A stretch of DNA of 14,398 nucleotides from DASRCB01 sp035653295. Its GTDB lineage: Bacteria > Acidobacteriota > Terriglobia > Bryobacterales > Bryobacteraceae. The stretch lies in NCBI GenBank assembly GCA_035653295.1, contig DASRCB010000062.1, positions 1 through 14,398 of the forward strand. The letters run 5' to 3'. Below, in pieces: positions 5,302-11,877 of the stretch. Position 1 is the stretch's first letter, and every line of letters begins with the position of its first letter. Position numbers and translations under genes: made by a program. Below the pieces are notes generated by a model. It saw only the letters and a list, made by a program, of their open reading frames with translations. It was not told the origin of the DNA and searched no databases.

Positions 5302-6516
5302 CTATCGACTAGAGATGGCCGAGACAGTCTTTTCGTTCCTTGATTTTACGATCCGTGAGACCACGTCGCTCATGGCGTACCAAAGATCCCGCGGTTTGCT
5401 GATGGTGTACTCGTAGCCGCGGAAAAACTTGACTGCCCGGCTGATGGAGTCCTTCCAGGGCATGGCCTGCGGGTTCGCGTTATAGTTCATGTAAAACACT
5501 GGAAAGCTAACATTCCCAACGTCTTTCAGTGAGTCCTGCGGGACGTTGGCATCAAGCATCACTTTGGGACCCGCAAAGATCACGGCATCCGGATGGTTTC
5601 GGTCCGATTCCAGTTCTTTGCGAATCAGGCCGGTGAGGAATTCCGTATCCCCGTGCTTTTCGCCCAGTTTCTTCACATCTACCGTGCCAAGTTTTAGTGA
5701 GGTCAGGGCCTGTCCCAGGGCAGGGAAATCGATGCAATCGACGTTCTCCTGGCGATACATCACCTTCTGCTCCTGCATGTTGAAGGCGACGATCGAGAAC
5801 CGGCCAAAATGCGGGTCCCGCGCCACGCTGCGCACGATCGACATCAGGGCCATGGTATCGACGGGGGGAAGCGCCGCCGAAAGCCCGTCCTGGGGCGCGA
5901 AATTGACGAGCAGTTTAACGTTGAAAGGCGCCACCGAACTGACGCGGTGCACCGGAGGCTCTTCCTGGAACTGTTCGCCCGCGCTTTGGTCGATGCCGCC
6001 CGGCCCCAGGGTCAGCGGCATATCGTGATCTTTGGGAAGCAGTTCCGCGGTCGTGTCCCAGTATGACGAGCAGACCCGCTCCGAGCGGTCGCGCATCATC
6101 CACGCTACGTGGTAGGTCCCCTCGCCGAGGTCGAACGAGCCCTGCAGCATGGCATCTCCGGCCGCATCGTCGTCCACTGCCGGCACATGGACGTGCTGCG
6201 TGAAATAGAGCGCCTCGTCGGGATGATTCTCGGGGGTGACCCGAAAAACGATGCTCAGCATGTTCTCGTTGCCCGACAACTCGCGCAGCGGGACGCTCAC
6301 GTCGTAGCCGGCGTGAAACCGCAGGTCGAAGCCGACCTGCGCCTTTTCCGGAGTTACCGTGCATTCCAGATCGTGCCGCGGCTCTCCGGCATCGAGAATC
6401 GTCAGGTCGCTGGGCAGGATTCTGGCGGGCTCAGAAGCAGAGGCGGGCTTGATCAGCACCTGACCGTTTCCAATTGTCGCGGCGGTCAGGAGGGCCGCGA
6501 GCAGTGTCGATCGCAT
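5302..6516 (-). CDS. Secreted protein with a vWA-like C-terminal half
   Basis: A 404-residue protein with signal peptide MRSTLLAALLTAATIGNGQ. The N-terminal half (about 25-200) is beta-rich and ends near a cysteine pair region (DRSERVCSSYWD). The C-terminal half alternates strands and helices as in a von Willebrand A fold: FNVKLLVNFAP, DTMALMSIVRSVARDPHFGRFSIVAFNM, DTEFLTGLIRKELES, PDAVIFAGPKVML, FPVFYMNYN. The metal site (DxSxS) of a classic vWA domain is not present. The style resembles the acidobacterial vWA-related secreted proteins. The ATG at 6516 was preferred over in-frame 6591 because it begins the signal peptide. It is co-transcribed with the methyltransferase 1 nt downstream. Function unknown. 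Confidence 0.7.
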   Translation of the reverse strand: MRSTLLAALLTAATIGNGQVLIKPASASEPARILPSDLTILDAGEPRHDLECTVTPEKAQVGFDLRFHAGYDVSVPLRELSGNENMLSIVFRVTPENHPDEALYFTQHVHVPAVDDDAAGDAMLQGSFDLGEGTYHVAWMMRDRSERVCSSYWDTTAELLPKDHDMPLTLGPGGIDQSAGEQFQEEPPVHRVSSVAPFNVKLLVNFAPQDGLSAALPPVDTMALMSIVRSVARDPHFGRFSIVAFNMQEQKVMYRQENVDCIDFPALGQALTSLKLGTVDVKKLGEKHGDTEFLTGLIRKELESDRNHPDAVIFAGPKVMLDANVPQDSLKDVGNVSFPVFYMNYNANPQAMPWKDSISRAVKFFRGYEYTISKPRDLWYAMSDVVSRIVKSRNEKTVSAISSR

Positions 6517-6710
6517 CCCGTTCACCCGAGGGGCAGTGTGTCCAATTCTACATTCATTCCCACCTGCATGTGCAAGTGAAATGTGGAACATGGGCGTTGA
6601 TCTTCTCTGGCAAGTAACAGGCCATCACATCCACGTTGATGAGGTGGGAGTTAGCTCGCCGTCTTATTTCTCGCCCGGCGAAATCCTCCACCTTCCGAGG
6701 AATTCTGACA

Positions 6711-6722
6711 CGATCCGGATCG
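6711..6722. promoter_or_regulatory. 12-bp perfect palindrome in the divergent gap upstream of ssb
   Basis: CGATCCGGATCG is its own reverse complement. It sits in the 258-bp gap (6517-6774) between the divergent starts of the vWA-like gene and ssb, 52 nt before the ssb start. It could be an operator, but a single GC-rich palindrome may be chance. No convincing -35/-10 pair was found in the gap. Confidence 0.2.
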
Positions 6723-6774
6723 GGGCGAGAATCGCGACAGGCGTTCCGCACCTGTTGTGATAGAGTGCATTCAC

Positions 6775-7275
6775 ATGGCATCGCGCAGCTTGAACAAGGT
6801 CCATCTGATCGGTCATCTCGGCCGTGACGCCGAGACGCGTTTTACCCCGTCAGGAGCCGCTTTTACGCGCTTTTCGGTGGCCACCAACCGTCGCTGGAAA
6901 GACCAGCAGACGGGCGAATGGAAAGAGGAGACCGACTGGGTGAACGTGGTGCTGTGGCGCTCGGAGAACCTCGCCAATTATCTGACCCGGGGCAAGCAGG
7001 TTTACGTCGAAGGGCGCATTCAGACGCGAAGCTACGACGACAAGGACGGGAAGAAGGTTTACGCCACTGAAGTAGTCGCCGATGACGTAATCCTGCTCGG
7101 CGGCCGCGGCGAAGGCGGCGCTCCAGGTGAAGGATTCCCGGCCGGCGAGCCACGATCAGCACCACGAAGCGCAGGTGCTGGGGCCTCCTCCCCGCGATCC
7201 CGGCCGGCATCGGCCCCACCCCCGGACGAGCCGAGTTTCGATCAGGGCATCACCGAAGACGACGTTCCGTTCTGA
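6775..7275 (+). CDS. ssb: Single-stranded DNA-binding protein
   Basis: A 166-residue protein with the canonical OB-fold opening (SLNKVHLIGHLGRDAETRFTP, then GAAFTRFSVATNRRW), the WVNVVLWRSENLANYLTRGKQVYVEGRI core and TRSYDDKDGKKVYATEVVADDVILL. A disordered G/P/A/S-rich linker (about 113-155) leads to the acidic tip EDDVPF, the SSB tail that recruits replication and repair partners (usual form DDDIPF). It binds ssDNA as a tetramer during replication, recombination and repair. The start MASRSLNKV at 6775 was chosen over an upstream in-frame GTG at 6757 because the family begins here; no good Shine-Dalgarno is visible. Neighbours are not the usual rpsF/rpsR, so this may be an additional or relocated ssb. 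Confidence 0.95.
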   Translation: MASRSLNKVHLIGHLGRDAETRFTPSGAAFTRFSVATNRRWKDQQTGEWKEETDWVNVVLWRSENLANYLTRGKQVYVEGRIQTRSYDDKDGKKVYATEVVADDVILLGGRGEGGAPGEGFPAGEPRSAPRSAGAGASSPRSRPASAPPPDEPSFDQGITEDDVPF

Positions 7276-7322
7276 CGCCGGTAGCCGATGGCTCTGCGCG
7301 GTTGCCATAATAATAGTAGGTT

Positions 7323-8171
7323 TTGAATCGTAGAAACTTCCTTCTCTCCGCCCCTGTCGGCCTGCTCGCTTCCACCGCTTACGCCTTCGGCTTCGAGCCG
7401 CAGTGGCTCGAGACAACCAGCGCCAGCGTCGCTCTGCCGGGGCTCGACCCAGGCTCCTCGATTCACGTGCTGCACCTGTCCGACCTGCACGCCTCCGCCG
7501 CAGTTCCCTGGCGGCTGATCGAACGCGCCACCGAAATCGGCCTGGCGGCACGGCCCGACCTGGTTTGCCTCACCGGCGATTTCATCACCGACGCCCAGCA
7601 GGTCGACGCGAGCCGTTACACCCGGCTGTTGCGTCGGCTTTCCTCCAGCGCGCCCACGCTGGCGGTGCTCGGAAACCATGATGGCGGCCCCTGGGTCGCG
7701 CAGGCAATCGGAGGCTTGTCCGATACCAGAGCCGTCCGCGCGCTGCTGCACGACGGGCGTATCGGACTGCTGCACAACCGGTCGGTGGAACTTACGGTGA
7801 AAGGCCAGAGCATCCGAATCGCCGGGGTCGGCGACTTCTGGAACGAGGACGACAACGCCGCGCAGGCGTTCGCCGACCTTCGCGGTGATGCGCCGATCGT
7901 ATTCCTCGCGCACAACCCTGATATGAAAGACCGGGCCGCCGCATATCCCTGGAATCTGATGCTCTGCGGCCATACCCATGGCGGCCAGGTGCTGATTCCG
8001 GGTATCGGCACGCGCTTCGTCGCCGTGCGCGACAAGCGCTTCATCTCGGGGCTGAAAGAATGGAACGGCCGGCGCATCTACATTACGCGTGGTGTCGGGA
8101 GCCTCGCCGGCGTGCGCATCAACTGCCGTCCTGAAGTGACGCTGCTGCGCCTTACCGGCCAGGCCGCCTGA
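7323..8171 (+). CDS. Tat-exported metallophosphoesterase (YkuE-like)
   Basis: A 282-residue calcineurin-type phosphoesterase. It starts at a TTG (LNRRNFLLSAPVG, read as Met) that places a twin-arginine motif (NRRNFLL) at the extreme N-terminus, followed by a hydrophobic stretch and AYA cleavage region. Metal-binding motifs appear in order: LSDLHAS (D-x-H), LTGDFI (GD), LGNHDGG (GNHD), LAHNPD and CGHTHGGQ (GH-TH), then GVGSL near the end. These coordinate two metal ions for phosphoester hydrolysis. YkuE of Bacillus is a Tat-dependent relative; lipid pyrophosphatases of the LpxG/LpxH type share the fold, so a membrane-lipid substrate is possible. Followed 15 nt later by the DUF2238 gene. Confidence 0.9.
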   Translation: MNRRNFLLSAPVGLLASTAYAFGFEPQWLETTSASVALPGLDPGSSIHVLHLSDLHASAAVPWRLIERATEIGLAARPDLVCLTGDFITDAQQVDASRYTRLLRRLSSSAPTLAVLGNHDGGPWVAQAIGGLSDTRAVRALLHDGRIGLLHNRSVELTVKGQSIRIAGVGDFWNEDDNAAQAFADLRGDAPIVFLAHNPDMKDRAAAYPWNLMLCGHTHGGQVLIPGIGTRFVAVRDKRFISGLKEWNGRRIYITRGVGSLAGVRINCRPEVTLLRLTGQAA

Positions 8172-8186
8172 TCGCGCTACAAGCGC

Positions 8187-8816
8187 ATGGCCCGGCTTTC
8201 CGACGTGGGCAAGCGCCCGCGCCTGGTGATCATCGTCGGCGTTTATCTGGCCCTCTGGATCGTGCTCTCGCTGCATCCGGTGGATCGCGCGGACTGGGCC
8301 ATGGAAAACGTCCTCGTGTGGCTGATCTGGGCCGTGCTGGTAGCGGGCTGGCGCTGGTTCCAGTTTTCCGACCTGTCGTATTTCCTGATCTTCGGCTTCC
8401 TCACGCTGCATGAATTCGGCGCGCATTACACCTACGACAAGGTCCCACTCGGGTACTGGCTGAAGGACACGTTCCACTTCGCCCGCAACGACTACGACCG
8501 CATTGTCCACTTCTCCTTCGGCTTCTGCTGGGCGTATCCGGTTCGCGAATTCTTTCTCAAATCGGGCAGAATCCCCAAAGCCTGGAGCTACTACCTGCCC
8601 GTAAGCGCGGTGCTGGCGTGGAGCGCGGTGTACGAAATCATCGAGGCCTACACGGCGCAGTGGTTCCCGGGACAGGAAGAACAGTTCGTGGGCATGCAGG
8701 GCGACATTTTCGATTCGCAGCGCGACATGACCTGCGCGCTCATGGGGGCGGTGCTGTGCATGGTGCTCGTGTTCCTGGCGCAGAAGCGCGCCGAGCACGA
8801 GGACTCCGGGCCCTGA
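8187..8816 (+). CDS. DUF2238 (YjdF-like) integral membrane protein
   Basis: A 209-residue inner-membrane protein with about five to six hydrophobic helices (VIIVGVYLALWIVLSL near 14-29; VLVWLIWAVLVAGW; LSYFLIFGFLTL; the SFGFCWAYPV region; YYLPVSAVLAWSAVYEIIEA; and MTCALMGAVLCMVLVFLA at the C-terminus). The conserved motifs of the family are present: LHEFGAHYTY, NDYDRIVHFSFGF, AVYEIIEA and QGDIFDSQRDM. The regularly placed His, Asp and Glu in or near helices suggest a metal or active site, but the family has no established function. Closely spaced after the phosphoesterase, likely the same transcript. The 104-bp gap after it contains an AT-rich patch (8842-8852) that may hold a promoter for groES. 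Confidence 0.85.
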   Translation: MARLSDVGKRPRLVIIVGVYLALWIVLSLHPVDRADWAMENVLVWLIWAVLVAGWRWFQFSDLSYFLIFGFLTLHEFGAHYTYDKVPLGYWLKDTFHFARNDYDRIVHFSFGFCWAYPVREFFLKSGRIPKAWSYYLPVSAVLAWSAVYEIIEAYTAQWFPGQEEQFVGMQGDIFDSQRDMTCALMGAVLCMVLVFLAQKRAEHEDSGP

Positions 8817-8920
8817 GCCAGGCGCGGCGCGGTGCTAAGCTGATATTTAAAAAGTGACCTGCGGGCCTGCGATCGCGCGCCCGCATTCATCACAATCGAA
8901 GTTGCCTCAGGAGAAAGACT

Positions 8921-9214
8921 ATGGATCTGCGTCCGCTACACGACCGCGTGCTCGTTCGGCGCCTTGAAGAGCAGGAGACCCAGCGCGGAGGAATCATTAT
9001 TCCCGACACCGCGAAGGAGAAGCCACAACAAGCCGAGGTGGTTGCTGTCGGCAGCGGCAAGCTGCTGGAGACCGGCGCGCGCGCCGCCCTCGACCTCAAG
9101 TCCGGCGACCGCATCCTCTTTGGCAAGTACTCCGGGTCCGACGTGAAGATCGATGGGCAGGAATACCTCATTCTTCGCGAGGACGAAATCCTGGGGGTGA
9201 TCGAGAATGCGTAA
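8921..9214 (+). CDS. groES: GroES co-chaperonin
   Basis: A 97-residue protein of full family length: MDLRPLHDRVLVRRLEEQE, then the mobile loop TQRGGIIIPDTAKEKPQQAEV (about 20-40) that docks on GroEL, VVAVGSGK, and the terminal YLILREDEILGVIE. It caps the GroEL chamber during ATP-dependent folding. A good ribosome site, AGGAGA (8909-8914), lies 6 nt before the ATG. No groEL follows; instead the next gene overlaps by 8 nt and encodes a Skp/OmpH protein. groEL may lie elsewhere, or this may be an extra groES. No CIRCE operator was found upstream. Confidence 0.95.
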   Translation: MDLRPLHDRVLVRRLEEQETQRGGIIIPDTAKEKPQQAEVVAVGSGKLLETGARAALDLKSGDRILFGKYSGSDVKIDGQEYLILREDEILGVIENA

Positions 9215-9713
9215 GCTTGCGGGCGTCTGTATCGCCCTCGTGCTGGGCGCCGCCGCTGTCTCGGCCCAATCGAAAGTGGGGGTTGTCAGCATGCAGGCGG
9301 CGCTGCTTGGAACCGCGGAGATGAAAAAGGCCCAGGCCGATCTGGAAGCCAAGTATCGGCCGCGCCAGCAGCAGATCGAGCAACTCCAGAAAGACATTCA
9401 GGACCTCCAGGCCAAAATGCAGAGCGGTAAGCTCAGCGCCGATGGCGCCGCCGACGTTCAGGCCCAGGGTCAGCGCAAGGAGCGGGAGTTGCAGCGCATG
9501 GATCAGGACCTGCGTGAGGATGTCGATCGCGACCGCCAGAGCATCCTGCGCGGCGCGGGCCAGCGCATGGCCGAGGTGGTGAAAAAAATCGCCGACCAGA
9601 AGGGGCTCGACGTGGTCATCGACACCTCGACCACGTACTATTTCAAGCCAGCCATGGACATTACCCGGGACGCCACCGCCGCCTACGATCAGACGTATCC
9701 AGTCAAGCCGTAA
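9207..9713 (+). CDS. skp: Skp/OmpH-family periplasmic chaperone
   Basis: A 168-residue protein with a signal peptide (MRKLAGVCIALVLGAAAVSA), then the family's KVGVVSMQAALLGTAEMKKAQ strand-helix start and a long charged coiled coil (about residues 40-125, rich in Q, K, E, D), closing with VKKIADQKGLDVVIDTSTTYYF and DITRDATAAYDQTYP. Skp trimers hold unfolded outer-membrane proteins in the periplasm. The ATG lies inside the groES end, with GGGGGTGA (9193-9200) in groES as ribosome site, so translation is coupled. Usually this gene sits by bamA or lpxD; pairing with groES is unusual but links two folding factors. Confidence 0.85.
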   Translation: MRKLAGVCIALVLGAAAVSAQSKVGVVSMQAALLGTAEMKKAQADLEAKYRPRQQQIEQLQKDIQDLQAKMQSGKLSADGAADVQAQGQRKERELQRMDQDLREDVDRDRQSILRGAGQRMAEVVKKIADQKGLDVVIDTSTTYYFKPAMDITRDATAAYDQTYPVKP

Positions 9714-9722
9714 GCTGGAGGT

Positions 9723-10226
9723 ATGGGCAGTTATCTGGAGGCCTACGGCGCCGAAGAGGCGCACCGGGCTCATCGCGCACGGGTCCTGAAGTGGTGCATT
9801 ATAGGCGGCGTTGCCGCGGTAATTGTCGGGCTGATCTTCTACATTCAGTTCCGGAACTACACGCAGGAATCGATCGTCAACGATTTCATCGCGAAGCTTC
9901 GCAATCGTGATTACGCGGACGCGTATCGCATGTTCGGATGCACGGAAGCGACCCCCTGCCCGAACTACGCGTATCCGAAGTTCCTCGAGGACTGGGGTCC
10001 GCACAGCCAGTTCGGGGACGCCTCCAAAGCGAGCCTCGGCGTGACGCAAACCTGCGGAAACGGAGTGCTCATCCAGGTGGACGAGCCGGGGAAGGACCCG
10101 ACTTCGCTCATCGTGGATCGCGCGACCGGGCAGATCAGTTTCGCGCCCTGGCCGGAGTGTCCGGGAAAACACTGGCATTTCCGCCAGTGGTGGAATTCAC
10201 TGTTCCACAAATCAACCGCGAGCTGA
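9723..10226 (+). CDS. Single-pass membrane protein, conserved type, function unknown
   Basis: A 167-residue protein: a short cytoplasmic N-terminus rich in Ala/His/Arg (AEEAHRAHRARVLKW), one transmembrane helix (about 25-43, CIIGGVAAVIVGLIFYI), and a soluble domain outside. The domain begins YTQESIVNDFIAKLRNRDYADAYRMFG, reminiscent of small NTF2-like/DUF4878-type folds where a helix ending in D-YADAY precedes a strand sheet. It has four cysteines (CTEATPC, TCG, PEC) that could form disulfides. The Shine-Dalgarno-like GGAGG (9717-9721) is only 1 nt from the ATG, oddly close; no better start is visible. It follows skp by 9 nt, so probably the same operon. Confidence 0.65.
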   Translation: MGSYLEAYGAEEAHRAHRARVLKWCIIGGVAAVIVGLIFYIQFRNYTQESIVNDFIAKLRNRDYADAYRMFGCTEATPCPNYAYPKFLEDWGPHSQFGDASKASLGVTQTCGNGVLIQVDEPGKDPTSLIVDRATGQISFAPWPECPGKHWHFRQWWNSLFHKSTAS

Positions 10227-10326
10227 ACGTACCTCTCCGCGAACGTGCCGGCCGTTGGGGGTGATCGGTACGAGTACTGAAGGCCTGTTCGCTGTCCGGG
10301 TCCCGTTGTTATCCTGAGAACGCTGC

Positions 10327-11220
10327 ATGAAGTTTGCCGCGTGGATTGCATTCGGATTCAGCTCCTTACTCGTTGGGCAACTGCCGCCCGATATCCAGCA
10401 GCAGGTCGATCGCATTCGCAGCGAGCCGCGGCTGAAGACCGATCCGGAGCCGCCTCCACCGCCCGCGGCCCCCGTAGCCGCTCCGAAGGCGATTAATGTC
10501 GACGCGCCGGGAGACGCACAAGAGGACGCCGCCGACATGCAGGCCGTTCTGGATGGTTCCGCAACGGCGCCTCTCGACCGGCTGGAATCGTCGAGCGAGC
10601 TGCAGACGCGAACCGAGCAGCAGCTGAAGGACATGATCGCAGCCGCGGAGCGGCGCGTCGAGCGGCAACAGGCCAGGCTGGTGCGCGCGCGCTTCCTCGC
10701 CGAACGCGGGCAACTCGAGCCCACCGCCGTCGCCGATATCGCGGCGGAGCTGGCGCACCGGCAGCAGACGCTGGAGCTTTGCAACGAACGCGCGTCGCTG
10801 CTGGGGGAGCTGATCGACATGGCCCAGGCGGAAGTAGTGCGTCCGAATGGCGCCCGAATCACCAACGCGGCTACGCTGCGCTATGACGGCTCCGGCCGGC
10901 TGATTCGTCCCGCCGAATTCGCGACGCTGTCCGCCAGCTTCACGCACAAGTTCGGGAAGACGCTGCCGGTGAGCGCCTGGGGCGAGAGCCTCACGCATGC
11001 CGAGCTGGGCTTCGATCATCGCGGCCGCATCGACGTGGCGGTGTTTCCGGACAGCAGAGAAGGGCTTTTCATCCGCGCCTGGCTGGAAAAGCAGCGCATT
11101 CCATATTTCGCGTTCCGGCACGCTATGCCGGGCCGCGCGACAGGTCCGCACATCCACATTGGTCCTGGCAGTCTTCGCCTTTTTCACGCTTCGCTGCACA
11201 CGCGCTCGTCGATGCGGTAA
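10327..11220 (+). CDS. Secreted coiled-coil protein with a putative M15/LAS-type metallopeptidase end
   Basis: A 297-residue protein. It has a signal peptide (MKFAAWIAFGFSSLLVG), a Pro/Ala-rich linker (about 38-60), a charged coiled-coil stretch (about 85-165) and a compact C-terminal domain. That domain contains HAELGFDHRGRIDVAVFPD, RAWLEKQRIPYFAFRHAMPG and TGPHIHIGPGSLR. H231, D236 and H275/H277 resemble the H, D, H zinc ligands of LAS/M15 D-Ala-D-Ala carboxypeptidases, and HIHIG at the end of such a domain is typical. The H-D spacing (5) is shorter than in classical M15 enzymes, so the assignment is tentative. If right, it trims cell-wall peptides. TTATCCTGA just upstream could be part of a promoter. 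Confidence 0.6.
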   Translation: MKFAAWIAFGFSSLLVGQLPPDIQQQVDRIRSEPRLKTDPEPPPPPAAPVAAPKAINVDAPGDAQEDAADMQAVLDGSATAPLDRLESSSELQTRTEQQLKDMIAAAERRVERQQARLVRARFLAERGQLEPTAVADIAAELAHRQQTLELCNERASLLGELIDMAQAEVVRPNGARITNAATLRYDGSGRLIRPAEFATLSASFTHKFGKTLPVSAWGESLTHAELGFDHRGRIDVAVFPDSREGLFIRAWLEKQRIPYFAFRHAMPGRATGPHIHIGPGSLRLFHASLHTRSSMR

Positions 11221-11247
11221 CGGCACGCGGGTTGCAGTCTGTCGTGC

Positions 11248-11850
11248 ATGAGAGTCGCGAAGACCGCACTGATCCTGTTGGTTTCGTTAAGCTTACCCGC
11301 GGCCTGGGCTGGCTCTGTCACAGGTTACAGACGCGCAGACCGCAAACCTTACACGGCCCGAAACTACCGGCATGACATGATCGGGGCGCACGCCGCCGCG
11401 CGGACCGGCGCAGGCGCCGTCTGGGGCGAAATGATGAACCATCCGCACGAATGGGGACGGGGAATCGGCGGCTTCGGAAAACGCCTGGCCTCCGGGTTCG
11501 GCACGCACGCGGTCTCGACCAGCATCGAATACGGCGTCGGGCACGTGCTGCACGAAGAGCGCAGCAAACACCGCTCCGCGGATCCGCATTTCATTCCGAG
11601 ATTCAAATCGGCGCTGGGCAACACCTTCCTCGTCTACCATCGCGGATCGAATAAACGTCATCCCGCGGTGGGCCGGATGAGCGGAATCGTCGGCGGGGCG
11701 CTGATCTCGCGCGCGTGGCAGCCGGCCAGCGCGGCAACGCTTGGCGCGGGCATCGGTTCTGCCGGCATGACGGTGGGCATCGATTTCGGCATGAACATGG
11801 CGCGCGAATACATGCCGCGGCATCACGGACGGCGCCGTGTGGCCGAGTGA
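11248..11850 (+). CDS. Secreted glycine-rich protein of unknown function
   Basis: A 200-residue protein with a clear signal peptide (MRVAKTALILLVSLSLPAAWA). The mature part is basic and has repeated small-residue helices: GAHAAARTGAGAVWGEMMNHP, GIGGFGKRLASGFGTHAV, GRMSGIVGGALISRAW and GAGIGSAGMTVGIDFGMNM, ending in a His/Arg tail. The glycine-zipper pattern suggests membrane insertion or oligomerisation. I do not recognise a named family; proteins of this look occur as lone secreted hypotheticals in Acidobacteriota. It is 27 nt upstream of the selenoprotein gene, so they may share a transcript. Confidence 0.65.
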   Translation: MRVAKTALILLVSLSLPAAWAGSVTGYRRADRKPYTARNYRHDMIGAHAAARTGAGAVWGEMMNHPHEWGRGIGGFGKRLASGFGTHAVSTSIEYGVGHVLHEERSKHRSADPHFIPRFKSALGNTFLVYHRGSNKRHPAVGRMSGIVGGALISRAWQPASAATLGAGIGSAGMTVGIDFGMNMAREYMPRHHGRRRVAE

Positions 11851-11864
11851 CTTACAATCCTCGG

Positions 11865-11871
11865 AAGGAGG
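11865..11871 (+). promoter_or_regulatory. Strong Shine-Dalgarno fixing the selenoprotein start
   Basis: AAGGAGG, a perfect anti-16S match, ends 6 nt before the ATG at 11878. It is the strongest ribosome site in the window and argues that the interrupted reading frame downstream is a live gene. TACAAT at 11853-11858 resembles a -10 box, but no -35 partner is seen. Confidence 0.85.
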
Positions 11872-11877
11872 ACTGTC

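Noticed and set aside
7242..8798. Long antisense open frame (518 codons) opposite the phosphoesterase and DUF2238 genes
   Set aside because: Spans two well-supported plus-strand genes with complete family motifs; no recognisable domain on the minus strand.
8817..8920. CIRCE heat-shock operator upstream of groES
   Set aside because: GGTGCTAA resembles one half-site, but no TTAGCACTC half lies at the required spacing.
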